From: Actinomadura sp. 6K520
GTDB lineage: Bacteria > Actinomycetota > Actinomycetes > Streptosporangiales > Streptosporangiaceae
Direction: 5' to 3'
DNA: 40,705 nucleotides
Assembly (NCBI RefSeq): GCF_004349245.1
Contig: NZ_SMLC01000058.1
Span: 1-40,705, forward strand
This document shows, piece by piece, positions 1 through 8,767 of this stretch. The position numbers were made by a program, and so were the translations under genes. Position 1 is the stretch's first letter. Every line of letters starts with the position of its first letter. The notes below the pieces were generated by a model. The model did no database searches and was not told where the DNA came from. It saw nothing but the letters and a program-made list of their open reading frames with translations.

Positions 1-709
1 GATCCCCGCCGACCAGTCCCCGCACCGGCCCAGCAACCCTCCCCCTCAACGCCTCTGCCCCTTTCCATCAGCCCCACGAACGACCCGGCTCACCAACTCA
101 GATGCACTCCCACATCCCGAACCCCATTCCTGGCCAGGACGGTCCTTCGACGCGGCAGCCCCACCCCACCGACGCCACCACCCAGCGCAGAACAAATCCA
201 GCTGCGGCACTCGTAGCTACGCCGCCGACCCTCGCCTGTCCGACTCGCCCTCTCGACACGACTCACCGGCATGGCTCCCCAGCGCGGCTCCCCGGTCTGA
301 CCCTCAACTCCGCATTCGAACTCGGCTCCCCCTCGGCTTGTCCCTCGACTTGCTCAGGCTCGCCCCTGGGTGTGGCTCCTCTGCTCGATCCTTGACTGCT
401 CGGCGTGGCCCGTTGGGGCGCTGGCGTTGCGGATCCGGCTTCCTGCCGGAATTGCCGCGTCCACCGTCCGTCAGTACGGACCGCAGACCCTCGGGTGGCG
501 GGCTCCCAGGGCGATGGCAGCGCTTGGGGGGCTGCTGTGGTCCATCGCTGTGGGGCGGCTGCCCGTCCTGCGCTGCTGGAGGTCCATGCGACGCACCGCA
601 CGAGCTCTGGCTGCACCGACTCCGTAGGAGCCTGACCCAACGGGCCGGCTTCAGCTTGAGCTGCCCGGAGGACCTGGTTTAGGGGCCTGGTCGGTGACGG
701 TGCCTCCTG
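1..709. other. Window start with no supported gene downstream of the tad pilin genes
   Basis: No open frame here has recognisable domains. The conserved tad layout normally has one more small TadE/Rv3654c-like gene directly after the TadE-like gene. An AGGAGG sequence does follow the TadE stop on the minus strand (about 699-704), but no ATG, GTG or TTG follows at a suitable distance, and the open frames further on are Arg/Pro/Ser-rich without a hydrophobic N-terminal helix. Either the gene has decayed or the sequence is diverged or erroneous. The first 350 bases show nothing I can name. Confidence 0.4.
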
Positions 710-1075
710 TCAGGGGTCTGGGGTGGCTGGTCGGGCCTTGTCGGGTGGGACGCCCGGTTCTGTTGCGGCGGCTACGTGGGCCTGGACGGTAAGCGGTGGA
801 AGCCCGGCTGCCGCAGGGGGTCTGACGGGGACGGAGACGTCCACGTGGACGGTGGCTCCGTCTCGGCTGACCCGGATCGTGGCGCCCTTTGGGACCGCCT
901 CCGCGACGCGTTCGCGCACGGCGGCCAGGGACTCGCCCCTGGCCGCGGCACGGGCACCGGTTCGGGCCGCGTCCGTGCAGGTGAGCTGGACGGACGCGGC
1001 CGTCAGACCCCACAGCGCGATCGCGGTGACCAGGACGAGCGTGGGGAGCGCCACGGCGATCTCCGCCGTGGCCAT
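710..1075 (-). CDS. TadE-like minor pilin (tad cluster)
   Basis: A 121-residue protein from the ATG at 1075. It has a hydrophobic helix at about residues 5-30 followed by a small soluble domain. The sequence G|MATAE fits a type IV/Flp prepilin processing site, with Glu at +5 of the mature protein. For the Gly at -1 to be translated, the start must lie upstream; an in-frame CTG at 1090 is the nearest candidate, so the start is uncertain. TadE-like proteins are membrane-anchored minor pilins of the Flp/Tad system. The gene begins right at the end of the DUF4244 gene and is the last recognisable gene of the ssd-tad operon. Confidence 0.8.
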   Translation of the reverse strand: MATAEIAVALPTLVLVTAIALWGLTAASVQLTCTDAARTGARAAARGESLAAVRERVAEAVPKGATIRVSRDGATVHVDVSVPVRPPAAAGLPPLTVQAHVAAATEPGVPPDKARPATPDP

Positions 1076-1086
1076 CCCGCGATCCC

Positions 1087-1281
1087 TCAGCCCGCCAGCT
1101 TGAGGGCCTTCTCGATGATCTGTAAGAGCAGCTCCTTCACCTGCGGGCTGGTCACGATCTTGAACAGGAGGCCGGCGAACGCCGCCGCGGCGATGGTGCC
1201 GACCGCGTACTCGGCGGTGGACATGCCCCGGTCTCCGCGGCTGCCGGTCCATCGCCGCTTCACCATCTGTATCGCCCGCAT
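1087..1281 (-). CDS. DUF4244 family Flp-pilin-like protein
   Basis: A 64-residue protein with a basic leader, the motif G|MSTAE (Glu at +5) and a hydrophobic helix at about residues 24-44. This is the layout of a Flp-type major pilin precursor. The start at 1281 is preceded by AAAGGAG at good spacing. In actinobacterial tad clusters this small gene sits between the TadC-like and TadE-like genes, as here. It probably encodes the structural pilin assembled by the TadA-TadB-TadC machine. The family is known; the role as major pilin is inferred from size, processing motif and position. Confidence 0.85.
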   Translation of the reverse strand: MRAIQMVKRRWTGSRGDRGMSTAEYAVGTIAAAAFAGLLFKIVTSPQVKELLLQIIEKALKLAG

Positions 1282-1371
1282 GGGGCTCCTTTCGCTTGTG
1301 GTTCTCCCTAGAGGCTGCTGAGCCCCAGGGTTGGGTGACGGGGGAACGCCGCATTGTGGATAACTCCGGGT

Positions 1372-2592
1372 TCACCGCGGGAGGAGGATCGTCGAGGCGA
1401 TCCCGGCGATGGCCGGGACGACGCCCAGCAGGACGAAGGCGGGAAGGAAGCACAGGCCCAGTGGGGCGAGCGCGCGGATGCCCGCCGCCCGCGCCCTGGC
1501 CGCCGCCGCGGAGCGTGCTACGCGTCGCTGGTCTCGTGCGAGGCGGCTCAAGGACGGCGCCAGCGCCGCGCCGGAGGACGCCGCGCGTGTGGCTGCCCGA
1601 GCCAGCGGAGCGAGCATCGGCTCCTCCGCTGGCGCGAGCCACGCGTCGGCCGGGTCGGCCCCTAGCCGAATCTGGACGGAGACGGCGGTCAACTCGTCCC
1701 CGAGCGGGCCGCCCACCGCTTCCGCGACCGCTGCGACCGCGTCGTGCCATGGGGCGCCTCCGCGCAGGCAGGCAGCGAGAAGGTCCACTGCCACGGGCAG
1801 GTCGGCGATGAGGCGTGCCCGCCTGCGCTTGCGTTCCGCGTTTCCTAAGCGGCCGAAAGAGAACCAGACGGCCACCGCAGCCAGGACACCGATGAGTGCG
1901 CCGGGTAGCCCGCCCAGCGTCACCATGCACAGCACTCCCGTCGCGCCCGCCGCTACGCGCCGAAGGAGGACGTCGCTCCGCCGCGTCCTTCCCGTGCCTA
2001 CTTCGGCGTTGCGCTTCCGTGCGCCAGCCGCCTGCTCAGGGCGATGACCGGGTGATTCGTTCGAACGGTACGTTCGGAGGACGGGCGCTCCGGACGACGA
2101 CGACCGCCCTCCACGCCCCGCATTCGCCCCTTCCCAGGGACCGGGTCGCAGGGCCTGATCCGTGGGCGCCGACATGGTCCCACCGCAGGTGGCGGGCCAG
2201 TCAGTCTCTCGTCCCTCCTCCTGGGAATCGTCGTTGCCGTGCCCAGATCTTCGGGACCGCGGACGCCCTGCCCTCTTCGATGGTTCGTTTGTGGCTGTAC
2301 GACGCCGTGCGTACGCCGGTTCCGCAAAGTCGGAGTTCGGCTTGGTGGCGGCCGGGGCCCTGGAGGACGTCCATGTCTCCGGGGTGACCTGGCCTGTGTG
2401 CTGTTCCTTTTCGTATGGGCGCCCGTGAGGGGGCTTCTGTGTGCTGCCGCGGTCGCCCGCAGGGTGAGGCGCTCGTGACGGCCGCTTGGCGGTTCGGAAC
2501 TGGCCTTTCAGGCGTTGTGCGGCTGGGATCGGACCTCGCGGGAGCAGGAAGGCCGACGCTGCTGCACAGAGCACGGCCATGAACATCGTCAT
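1372..2592 (-). CDS. Type II secretion system F family protein (TadC-like), with a long disordered insert
   Basis: A 406-residue inner-membrane platform protein of the Tad pilus. The start at 2592 (ATG ACG ATG) has AAGGAG just upstream. Residues 3-17 form a first hydrophobic helix, and a second lies near 216-240. A T2SSF-type helical domain follows, containing RLIADLPVAVDLLAACLRGG, and a hydrophobic C-terminus ends the protein. Between the first two helices lie about 180 residues rich in Arg, Ser, Pro, Gly and Thr with no hydrophobic stretch. TadC homologues are usually much shorter (about 180-300 aa), so this linker is unusual. The frame stays open throughout. The next gene upstream is tadB, 252 nt away. 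Confidence 0.78.
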   Translation of the reverse strand: MTMFMAVLCAAASAFLLPRGPIPAAQRLKGQFRTAKRPSRAPHPAGDRGSTQKPPHGRPYEKEQHTGQVTPETWTSSRAPAATKPNSDFAEPAYARRRTATNEPSKRAGRPRSRRSGHGNDDSQEEGRETDWPATCGGTMSAPTDQALRPGPWEGANAGRGGRSSSSGAPVLRTYRSNESPGHRPEQAAGARKRNAEVGTGRTRRSDVLLRRVAAGATGVLCMVTLGGLPGALIGVLAAVAVWFSFGRLGNAERKRRRARLIADLPVAVDLLAACLRGGAPWHDAVAAVAEAVGGPLGDELTAVSVQIRLGADPADAWLAPAEEPMLAPLARAATRAASSGAALAPSLSRLARDQRRVARSAAAARARAAGIRALAPLGLCFLPAFVLLGVVPAIAGIASTILLPR

Positions 2593-2844
2593 CGGGACTC
2601 CTTGGTATTGCCCGCCTTCAGGGGTGGACGAGACGCAGCGCGTCGCCTCGGTCGAGAGGTCCGGGGTAGGTGGGCTGGGGTCGGGACGGATCGGGCTGAC
2701 GCTCGACCTGCACACCGGCGGCACCGACCAGCCGTTCGCCCCACCACGCCACGAGGCCGCTTGACGGCGTCCATCCGGAGAACAGCCGTGCTCTCAAGTC
2801 CCTGTCTCGCCGGCTTCACCGACACGCGGGAGGACTCGACCGCC

Positions 2845-3579
2845 TCAAGGATGAGCCGGAGATCGAGCCCGCGCCGGCTTGCCCGTCAGGCCGGATTCGG
2901 TGGATTGGGCCAGGTGGTGGGTCCAGTAGAGGCCGGTCAGGTTCAGGGTCGTGCCAGTGATCAGGCAAGCCAGGCCGGGGAGGGTGCCGAAGAGGAACGG
3001 GATCGGGTGCGCGCCCAGGGCTGATGCCATCGCCAGGCCCAGCAGGGGTAGTGCGGCGAGCAGGCGGGCTGTCGCGCGGGGGCCGGCCAGTTGAACCGAT
3101 ACCTCCTGGCGCTGTGCCTCTTCGTCGCGGAGAGCGGCGGCCAGGCCGTCCAGGACGGCCGCGAGGGTGCCGCCGCGTTCGGAGCCGATGCGCCAGCAGG
3201 CCGCCAGGAGTCGCAGCCCTTCCGCCCCCGGGCGGGCCGCCAGTTCCTCCAGATGGTCGGGAGGCGGGCGTGGGATGTTGAGCAGTTCCCTGGAGACGTG
3301 TGGGGCGAGGACTGCCGCGGCTGCTGTGAACGCCTCGTCCGGGGTTCGCCCTGCGGCCAGTTCGGCGGCCATGCCGTCGCACAGTTCGATGACGGACGTA
3401 CGCCATCGCTGTGGACTGGTCCTGCGTTCCCTGAGCCCTTCGGCTTTGGACATTACGAGGTGGAGCAGGCTGTCGGTGGGGCGGGTTGTGAGGCGGTCCA
3501 GGCGGATGACCGCGGGAGAAGGGGTCATAAGGGTCCAGGCGGCGGCCGCTGAGCAGAGGACCGCCAGAGCGTTGATCAC
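2845..3579 (-). CDS. Type II secretion system F family protein (TadB-like)
   Basis: A 244-residue protein with an N-terminal hydrophobic segment, a helical T2SSF-type region (CDGMAAELAAGRTPDEAF, then LLAACWRIGSERGGTLAAVL) and two C-terminal membrane helices. It is an inner-membrane platform subunit that works with the TadA ATPase in pilus assembly. The GTG start at 3579 overlaps the tadA stop in a GTGA, so the two genes are translationally coupled. The 252-nt gap to the downstream TadC-like gene holds no clear gene. Confidence 0.88.
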   Translation of the reverse strand: MINALAVLCSAAAAWTLMTPSPAVIRLDRLTTRPTDSLLHLVMSKAEGLRERRTSPQRWRTSVIELCDGMAAELAAGRTPDEAFTAAAAVLAPHVSRELLNIPRPPPDHLEELAARPGAEGLRLLAACWRIGSERGGTLAAVLDGLAAALRDEEAQRQEVSVQLAGPRATARLLAALPLLGLAMASALGAHPIPFLFGTLPGLACLITGTTLNLTGLYWTHHLAQSTESGLTGKPARARSPAHP

Positions 3580-4727
3580 CTGGTGCCTCGCAGCCTGGTG
3601 AACAGGGACTCCGCGTCGGGAGCCCGGACGATTCCGCCGGACGGGCCGAACGAGACCGCGGGGACGACACCGACCAGGCCGTCGGGTGCCCGGCGGAGGC
3701 GGCAGATCTCCGCTACGCGGCGGCGGCCTCCGCCCGGGTCGCGCACCAGGTGCACCACGAAGTCCAGAGCCGCGGCGAGTTGACTGTGGACGGCCTCGCG
3801 GGTCAGGCCCGCCGCGCAGGCCAGGGCTTCGAGGCGGGCCGGCACGTCGGCGGCCGTGTTGGCGTGGAGGGTGCCGCAGCCGCCCTCGTGGCCCGTGTTC
3901 AGCGCCTGCAGCAGGACCACTACCTCCGGGCCTCGGACCTCGCCGACGACGAGGCGGTCGGGGCGCATGCGGAGGGCTTGGCGGACGAGGTCGTGCAAGT
4001 TCACGCCACCCGCGCCTTCCATGTTGGGCGGTCGTGCCTCCAACCGGACCACGTGAGGGTGGGACGGTCTCAGCTCGGCGGAGTCTTCGACCAGGAGGAG
4101 TCGTTCGGCTGGGTCGGCCAGGGAGAGCAGTGAGCTCAGAAGGGTTGTTTTGCCCGTTCCCGTTCCGCCGGTGATGAGGAAGGCTGCTCGGGACCTGATC
4201 AGGTCGGCGAGCAGGTCGGCGCCTTCGGGCGGGACGGTTTCGGCGGCGACCAGCTCGTCCAGCGTGAAGGCGCGGCGGCGGGGAAGCCGCAGGGAGAGGC
4301 AGGTTCCGGTCGCGGCCACGGGCGGCAGGACCGCGTGCAGCCGCACTCCGCCGGGGAGCCGGGCGTCGGCGTAGGGGGCGGAGTCGTCGAGGCGGCGTCC
4401 GGCGGCGGCGGTGAGGCGCTGGGCCAAGCGGCGCAGGGACGGCTCGTCCGGGAAGCGCAGGGCGGTGCGGACGAGGCCGGAGCCCGTGTCCACCCAGACC
4501 TCCTCCGGGCCGTTCACGAGAACGTCGGTGACGTCCGGGCTACGCAGTAAGGGTTCCAGCGGCCCGGCGCCGACGAACTCGGCGTGCAGTTCGTCGGCGA
4601 GCGTCAGGACCTCGCGATCGCCGAGGAGCCGTTCCTCCGCGCGCAGGGCGGCGGCGACCCGGCCGGTGGTCGGCTCGGCACCGGAGTCGGCCAGGCGATC
4701 CCGGATGACATCGGACAGCCTCGTCAT
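3576..4727 (-). CDS. tadA: TadA/CpaF family secretion ATPase
   Basis: A 383-residue cytoplasmic hexameric ATPase that powers Flp/Tad pilus assembly. It has an N-terminal domain, then Walker [10 protein letters not shown] at about 187-195, a glutamate-rich Asp-box region (VEDSAELRP) near 213-221, Walker [12 protein letters not shown] near 258-268 and a His box [12 protein letters not shown] near 279-290. All are typical of CpaF/VirB11-like ATPases, and the length is close to the family norm. The start at 4727 has AGGAGG about 11 nt upstream. The gene lies between ssd and tadB in the conserved order. Confidence 0.93.
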   Translation of the reverse strand: MTRLSDVIRDRLADSGAEPTTGRVAAALRAEERLLGDREVLTLADELHAEFVGAGPLEPLLRSPDVTDVLVNGPEEVWVDTGSGLVRTALRFPDEPSLRRLAQRLTAAAGRRLDDSAPYADARLPGGVRLHAVLPPVAATGTCLSLRLPRRRAFTLDELVAAETVPPEGADLLADLIRSRAAFLITGGTGTGKTTLLSSLLSLADPAERLLLVEDSAELRPSHPHVVRLEARPPNMEGAGGVNLHDLVRQALRMRPDRLVVGEVRGPEVVVLLQALNTGHEGGCGTLHANTAADVPARLEALACAAGLTREAVHSQLAAALDFVVHLVRDPGGGRRRVAEICRLRRAPDGLVGVVPAVSFGPSGGIVRAPDAESLFTRLRGTR

Positions 4728-4855
4728 ACGGTCTTGTCCTCCTGATCTGGGTCTGGGTGATGGGGTAACGGCGGAAGGCCAGCCGCTCGGGCCTGGGCGA
4801 GTCGGTCGTTTCTGCTACGGGAGCAACTGCTGGTGGGAGGGTCCGGGGCGGGGCT

Positions 4856-4975
4856 GTCGGCCTCGCCGTGCGGGCGGGGCAGCGTGCTGCGGGCGGTCGG
4901 CTTCGCCCCGCGGGCGGGCCGGTCGGCCTCGCGGTGTGGGTCGGCCTCGCGGTGCGGGTCGGCCGCGCGGTGCGG
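4856..4975. repeat. 18-bp GC-rich repeat cluster in the ssd-tadA spacer
   Basis: An 18-bp unit of consensus GTCGGCCTCGCGGTGCGG occurs three times in perfect tandem register (starts 4922, 4940, 4958), with single-base differences. Diverged copies start at 4856 and 4896. It lies in the 330-nt gap between the ssd stop (5058) and the tadA start. A minus-strand open frame runs through it (Glu-Ala-Asp-Pro-His-Arg repeats) and ends in an ATGA overlap with tadA. I see no start codon with a ribosome site for it after ssd, so I treat the gap as a repeat-bearing spacer. Confidence 0.75.
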
Positions 4976-5057
4976 CGGGGCAGGCGGCTTCGCCCGGTAC
5001 CGGGGAGTGGCCAGGGCGCCGCGTCTCAGGGGAGCGGCCCTCCGTGGCCCGTGGGCG

Positions 5058-6134
5058 TCAGGCGGCTTCTTCTCGGTAGGCGTAGGGCTGCAGGGCCAGG
5101 TCGGCGAGGATGCCGGAGCAGAACTCGGAGAGTGGACCTCGGCGGCAGGCTCGCGCCAGGTCGCCATCGTCGATGGCGGCGGGAAGACGGCGGTCGCGTT
5201 CGAACGTGCCGGCGGAGGGCAGGTCCAGTGCCCGGGTGACGGCGTCGGCGGTCAGGCCGCCGGGCGCCGGGCCCTGGACGACCAGGCGTACGTCGGCGGT
5301 GTCGCGGCGGAGGGTGGCGGCGAGGCCGTCGGCCGCGACCGTCGCGCGGACCTCCGCGGGGACGAGGAGGAGGGTGGTGTCGGCCGACCGCAGCGCCGCG
5401 CGGCCGACGTCGCCCGGGTAGCGGGGGACGTCCACCACGACCAGGTCGAAGCCGCGGACGGCGGCGTCGAACAGGGAGCGGACCGCGTCGTCGGAGACCG
5501 GCACCGGTTCCCCGCGCCGCCACGACAGGACGGACAGGTCGCCTGACCGCGGCAGCGTCTCCCGCAGCGTCGCGGTGCTCAGCCGGCCCCGCCGCTCGGC
5601 GAGGTCGTGCCAGCGGACGCCCTCATGCTCCTCCAGCCCGAGCATGAGGTCGACGCCACCGCCGTACGGGTCCGCGTCCACGAGGAGGGTACGTAGGCCC
5701 TGGCCCGCGGCGGCCAGACCGAGCGCGGCGGCGAGCACGCTGGCTCCGGCACCGCCCCGGGAGCCGACCACGCAGAGTGTGGTGGCCCAGCCGCTCTCGG
5801 GTTCGCCGGCGGCGGCGAACGCGTTGATCAGCCAGTCCTCGTGGTCGGGCAGGAGGGCGACGTCCTGGGCTCCCGCCTCGACGGCCAGCCGGTAGGCGTC
5901 GGCCGTGGCGTCGCCGGTGACGAGGACGACCCCCGGGCGGCGCTGGAGGCCGGCGGACGCCACGTCCTGGGCCGCGTCGGCGCCCACGAGGATGAGGGAC
6001 GGCCACGTCCAGGCGGCCCTGGCCTCGTCGGCGCCGTAGGCGACTTCGGCGTGGGCGTCGGCGGCCGCCGCCAGCCGGAGCAGGCCGTCGGCGAGGGCGG
6101 GGTCGCCCGTCACGATCAGTGCCGCGAGATTCAT
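5058..6134 (-). CDS. ssd: Septum site-determining protein Ssd / CpaE-like P-loop protein
   Basis: A 358-residue protein. Residues 1-110 are a receiver-like domain, followed by a MinD/CpaE-type ATPase domain. The Walker A region is GSRGGAGAS (about 124-132), so the usual lysines of the deviant Walker A (KGGxGKT) are absent. LLVDADPYGGGVDLMLGL follows. The start at 6134 (MNLAAL) has AGGAG at suitable spacing. In actinobacteria this gene heads the tad cluster, and the M. tuberculosis homologue Rv3660c is named Ssd and affects septum formation. A CpaE-like role in positioning the pilus machine is equally possible. Confidence 0.88.
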   Translation of the reverse strand: MNLAALIVTGDPALADGLLRLAAAADAHAEVAYGADEARAAWTWPSLILVGADAAQDVASAGLQRRPGVVLVTGDATADAYRLAVEAGAQDVALLPDHEDWLINAFAAAGEPESGWATTLCVVGSRGGAGASVLAAALGLAAAGQGLRTLLVDADPYGGGVDLMLGLEEHEGVRWHDLAERRGRLSTATLRETLPRSGDLSVLSWRRGEPVPVSDDAVRSLFDAAVRGFDLVVVDVPRYPGDVGRAALRSADTTLLLVPAEVRATVAADGLAATLRRDTADVRLVVQGPAPGGLTADAVTRALDLPSAGTFERDRRLPAAIDDGDLARACRRGPLSEFCSGILADLALQPYAYREEAA

Positions 6135-6728
6135 CGGTGGCTCCTTCGACGTTCGGAGACACCCACCTTGCGACGCTGCGTGACAGCACGGAAGACGTTC
6201 CGTGAACTGTGGATAACTTCGGCGCGGGCGCTGCGGCTCCACCGCCCGGCCCGCGCGCCGTGGTCTGGGTCGGCGGCGGGGCGGTGGCGTGGGGGGGTCT
6301 CGCCACCGCCCCGGCCGCTGACGCTGGGCGACCCCCGCCGGGGGGGAGAGCGGGGGTCGCCGGACGGTCCGGCTCCGGGGGGGTAGAGCCGGCCCGCTTT
6401 CCCAAGAAAGTCTCGGGGAGTTCGGCGTAAGCAGTACGCAAGCTCGCTCTATAGCAGAGGCAAACTTACTGACTCCAGTCTAGGCAGTTACAACATATGC
6501 TGCCCAACGCTTGGGAGGTCCGTCGAGATCAATCGCGCTTCGTTTGGTGACGATTTTTCTCACCAGGTTGGGATGATCCCCTCCAGACCGTACCCGCAAG
6601 GCGCCGCCGCCTTGACAGAGGGCCCGGTTCCCGCGAGCACGGGGAGTGCATCGGGACGGGAGTGGGAGCGTACAGGAGAACTAAAGATCTTTCCGGCCAC
6701 ATCGCGGATCCGGCCGCCAAATGGAAGC

Positions 6729-6745
6729 GATCACGGTGTGTGATC
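6729..6745. promoter_or_regulatory. Candidate operator: GATCAC-N5-GTGATC inverted repeat
   Basis: A perfect 6-bp inverted repeat around a 5-nt centre, inside the gene-free region upstream of ssd. The spacing fits a dimeric regulator site. Its GTGA/TCAC-like half sites loosely recall Crp-family sites, and a Crp-family gene lies at 18.3 kb, but the orientation and spacing do not match the TGTGA-N6-TCACA consensus. No binding protein can be assigned from sequence. Confidence 0.35.
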
Positions 6746-7062
6746 AATTCCGCGACCCGAGAGGCGGTTACGGATAGTCCGGAATGGCGGGTTACATCCC
6801 GACTTGACCTCACAAGGTAACGGGCGTCCCGTCCGGCGCGGCAGTGGGGCGCGGGCCCGGATTTACGAATGGGGGCTTGTCAGCAGGCCAAATGAGGCGT
6901 AGACAGGTCATACGGACCTAGTGTCCGAGCACGGCAGCCGGGCACCCACGCGCGACCAGCCGCGGGAGGCGCGTCGAGACGGGCTTGACCCGCTCCGACG
7001 AATACAGGATGCACGCTTGGTAACCCGGTGTGACGTGACTGGCGGCGGCGCTCTGCTGAAGG

Positions 7063-7097
7063 GCGCCGTTCGCTGTGCGCCGTTCGCTGTGCGCCGT
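7063..7097. repeat. 14-bp direct tandem repeat (2.5 copies)
   Basis: The unit GCGCCGTTCGCTGT is repeated exactly at 7063-7076 and 7077-7090, then partly at 7091-7097. It lies just past the stop of the pentapeptide-repeat gene (minus strand). No function is evident. Confidence 0.8.
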
Positions 7098-7116
7098 AGG
7101 CGATCCCCGGCACGCG

Positions 7117-7734
7117 CTAGTCGCGGACCTCCACCCCCAGGGCCCTGGCCAGGGTGACGGCCTGGTACGGGTCGATCACCGCGCGCCCCAGTTGGACGGT
7201 GTACGGGTCCATGGCCGAGATGTCGCTTCCACGTAGGTCGCAGCCGGAGAAGTCGGCCCTGTGCAGCGACGAACCCGACAGGTCGACGCCACGAATGGAG
7301 GCCCCGGCGCAACGCGCTCCGGTGAGGTCGGCTTCGCGCATCCGCACGTCGGTGAACGAAGCGCGGCGTAGGTCGGCACCTGGAAGACCCGTGAACGACC
7401 AGTCGCCGCCCTTCACCTTCAACAGGTCGTGCGTACAGCCGTCGAACAGGCTGCCCACCAGCTTGCATCCGCTGAAGGTGGCGTCAAAGAAACCGCACCG
7501 GACGAACGTGCAGTTCAGGAACGCGGTATCCGTATGAGTGGACGCGTTGAAGCGCACACCGCGGAACGTGCAATCGGTGAAGACCGCACCCGCCCCACCG
7601 GCCTCGGTCATGTCAACGTCCACGAACAGAACGCTTGTATGTTCCTCGCCCGTCAGGTCACGCGAATCCCAGTTCACCGACGAGACGGTCGTCTCGGTGG
7701 GCGCCGCCGGCCGTCCATGCATCCGATCCGCCAT
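7117..7734 (-). CDS. Pentapeptide-repeat protein
   Basis: A 205-residue protein made largely of pentapeptide repeats of the A(D/N)LXX or CxFxx type, for example FRGVRF, FLNCTF, ADLRRASF, ADLTGAR, ADFSGCDLRGSD. These fold as a right-handed quadrilateral beta-helix. The start MADRMHG at 7734 is preferred for its upstream AAGG; another ATG lies at 7722. The Fic-like gene ends only 10 nt upstream on the same strand, so the two probably form an operon. Some pentapeptide-repeat proteins mimic DNA and protect gyrase, but nothing here shows that activity. Confidence 0.82.
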   Translation of the reverse strand: MADRMHGRPAAPTETTVSSVNWDSRDLTGEEHTSVLFVDVDMTEAGGAGAVFTDCTFRGVRFNASTHTDTAFLNCTFVRCGFFDATFSGCKLVGSLFDGCTHDLLKVKGGDWSFTGLPGADLRRASFTDVRMREADLTGARCAGASIRGVDLSGSSLHRADFSGCDLRGSDISAMDPYTVQLGRAVIDPYQAVTLARALGVEVRD

Positions 7735-7744
7735 ACGTCGGACC

Positions 7745-8536
7745 TTAGCCGCGCATGAGCGCTTCGCAGATGGCCTGCGAATCACGTGCCGCCGCGGCCA
7801 CCGCCTCCGCACAATGCCCGATCCACTGGGCCACGCCCTGGGAAGTGCCGGACGAGTAGCCCCGGAGTGCCTCGGCATAGGCGTCGGCGAGTTCCAGGTG
7901 CCCGACCTCTGGGGCGACCAGTGATTTGGGGTCCAGGCCACGGGCGACGTAGGTGAGCCGCTGGGCGGCCCGAGCGACGAGCCCGTCTCCCCAGCCGAAC
8001 GGACGCAGAGTGAGCAGTTCGCCGTGCACGATGGCGCCGACCACCAATGCCGGTGCCTTCGTCGGCTCCATCAATAGCCCGCTCAGCGCGTCCAGGCGCA
8101 ATGCCACTTCGGACGGCGCCGGCGCCTCGCCGAGGCCCAGCACGTCCTTCACGGTCCCGTCGGCTGAGCGCGGACGTCCGAGCTCCGCGCTGTCCACCGC
8201 GTCCGCCGCCGCGAGGACGTGGAGCCGCGCGAGGGCCTGCCGGGGCGCCTTGCGCCAGGTGTCCGTCAGCGTCCCCAGCTCCGCCGACACGCGCAGCGCC
8301 CCCTGGACGGCGGGATCGGACGGGTTCTCGGTGGTGCGCAGCTCGTCGAGCGTGACCGAGCCGCCGTCGAGGACGGCCGAGGCCCGGGCGCCGCGCAGCG
8401 CCGACTCCGTGGACACCTCCGCGCTGCGCCGCCGCAGGATGCGGTGGCCGAGCAGCCGGTCCACGGCGCGACGCGCGTCGTCGACGGCGTCGGCGACGCC
8501 GGGCAGGTTCGCTACATCAGCAAGGGCATCGGTCAC
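7745..8536 (-). CDS. Fic-like protein with a degenerate active-site motif
   Basis: A 263-residue protein that is helical and alanine-rich. Near residues 160-190 it carries the block [20 protein letters not shown]. This aligns by eye with the Fic motif HPFx(D/E)GNGR, but the catalytic His is Arg and the GNGR loop is GDGL. The N-terminal part ([19 protein letters not shown]) resembles the inhibitory-helix region common in Fic proteins. If the match is right, the protein has the Fic fold but probably no AMP-transferase activity. Such genes occur next to acs in other actinobacteria and are often labelled oxidoreductase. It is divergent from acs, with a 231-nt gap. Confidence 0.55.
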   Translation of the reverse strand: MTDALADVANLPGVADAVDDARRAVDRLLGHRILRRRSAEVSTESALRGARASAVLDGGSVTLDELRTTENPSDPAVQGALRVSAELGTLTDTWRKAPRQALARLHVLAAADAVDSAELGRPRSADGTVKDVLGLGEAPAPSEVALRLDALSGLLMEPTKAPALVVGAIVHGELLTLRPFGWGDGLVARAAQRLTYVARGLDPKSLVAPEVGHLELADAYAEALRGYSSGTSQGVAQWIGHCAEAVAAAARDSQAICEALMRG

Positions 8537-8767
8537 GGCCCGACTTTATGCGGTCCCCCACCACACCCATGCAAGGCCCCACGGGCAGGGACCACGAAGG
8601 CGGTTCCGGAGGGGCAGCCTGGGAAGTGGTGTATTGGGCCTCAGAGAACACCGTCGCCGGTCACGCTCTTCTCCGCCATCCGGAAGGGTGGCCTTGTGGG
8701 ACCGGGGACCTTCCTGGTGAAGTGGGGATGCCGGGCGACCCCCGCTTCAGCTAGCAAGGAGTGCGCG

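Larger units (their letters stand above)
6135..7116. other. Gene-free region upstream of the ssd-tad operon
   Basis: About 980 nt with no credible coding sequence on either strand. It lies downstream of the pentapeptide-repeat gene and upstream of ssd, so promoters for the tad operon are expected here. It contains a GC-rich G-run area (6290-6400), an AT-richer pocket (about 6430-6510, including TATAGA on the minus strand), an operator-like inverted repeat at 6729-6745 and a 14-bp direct repeat at 7063-7097. An untranslated RNA cannot be excluded. Confidence 0.55.
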
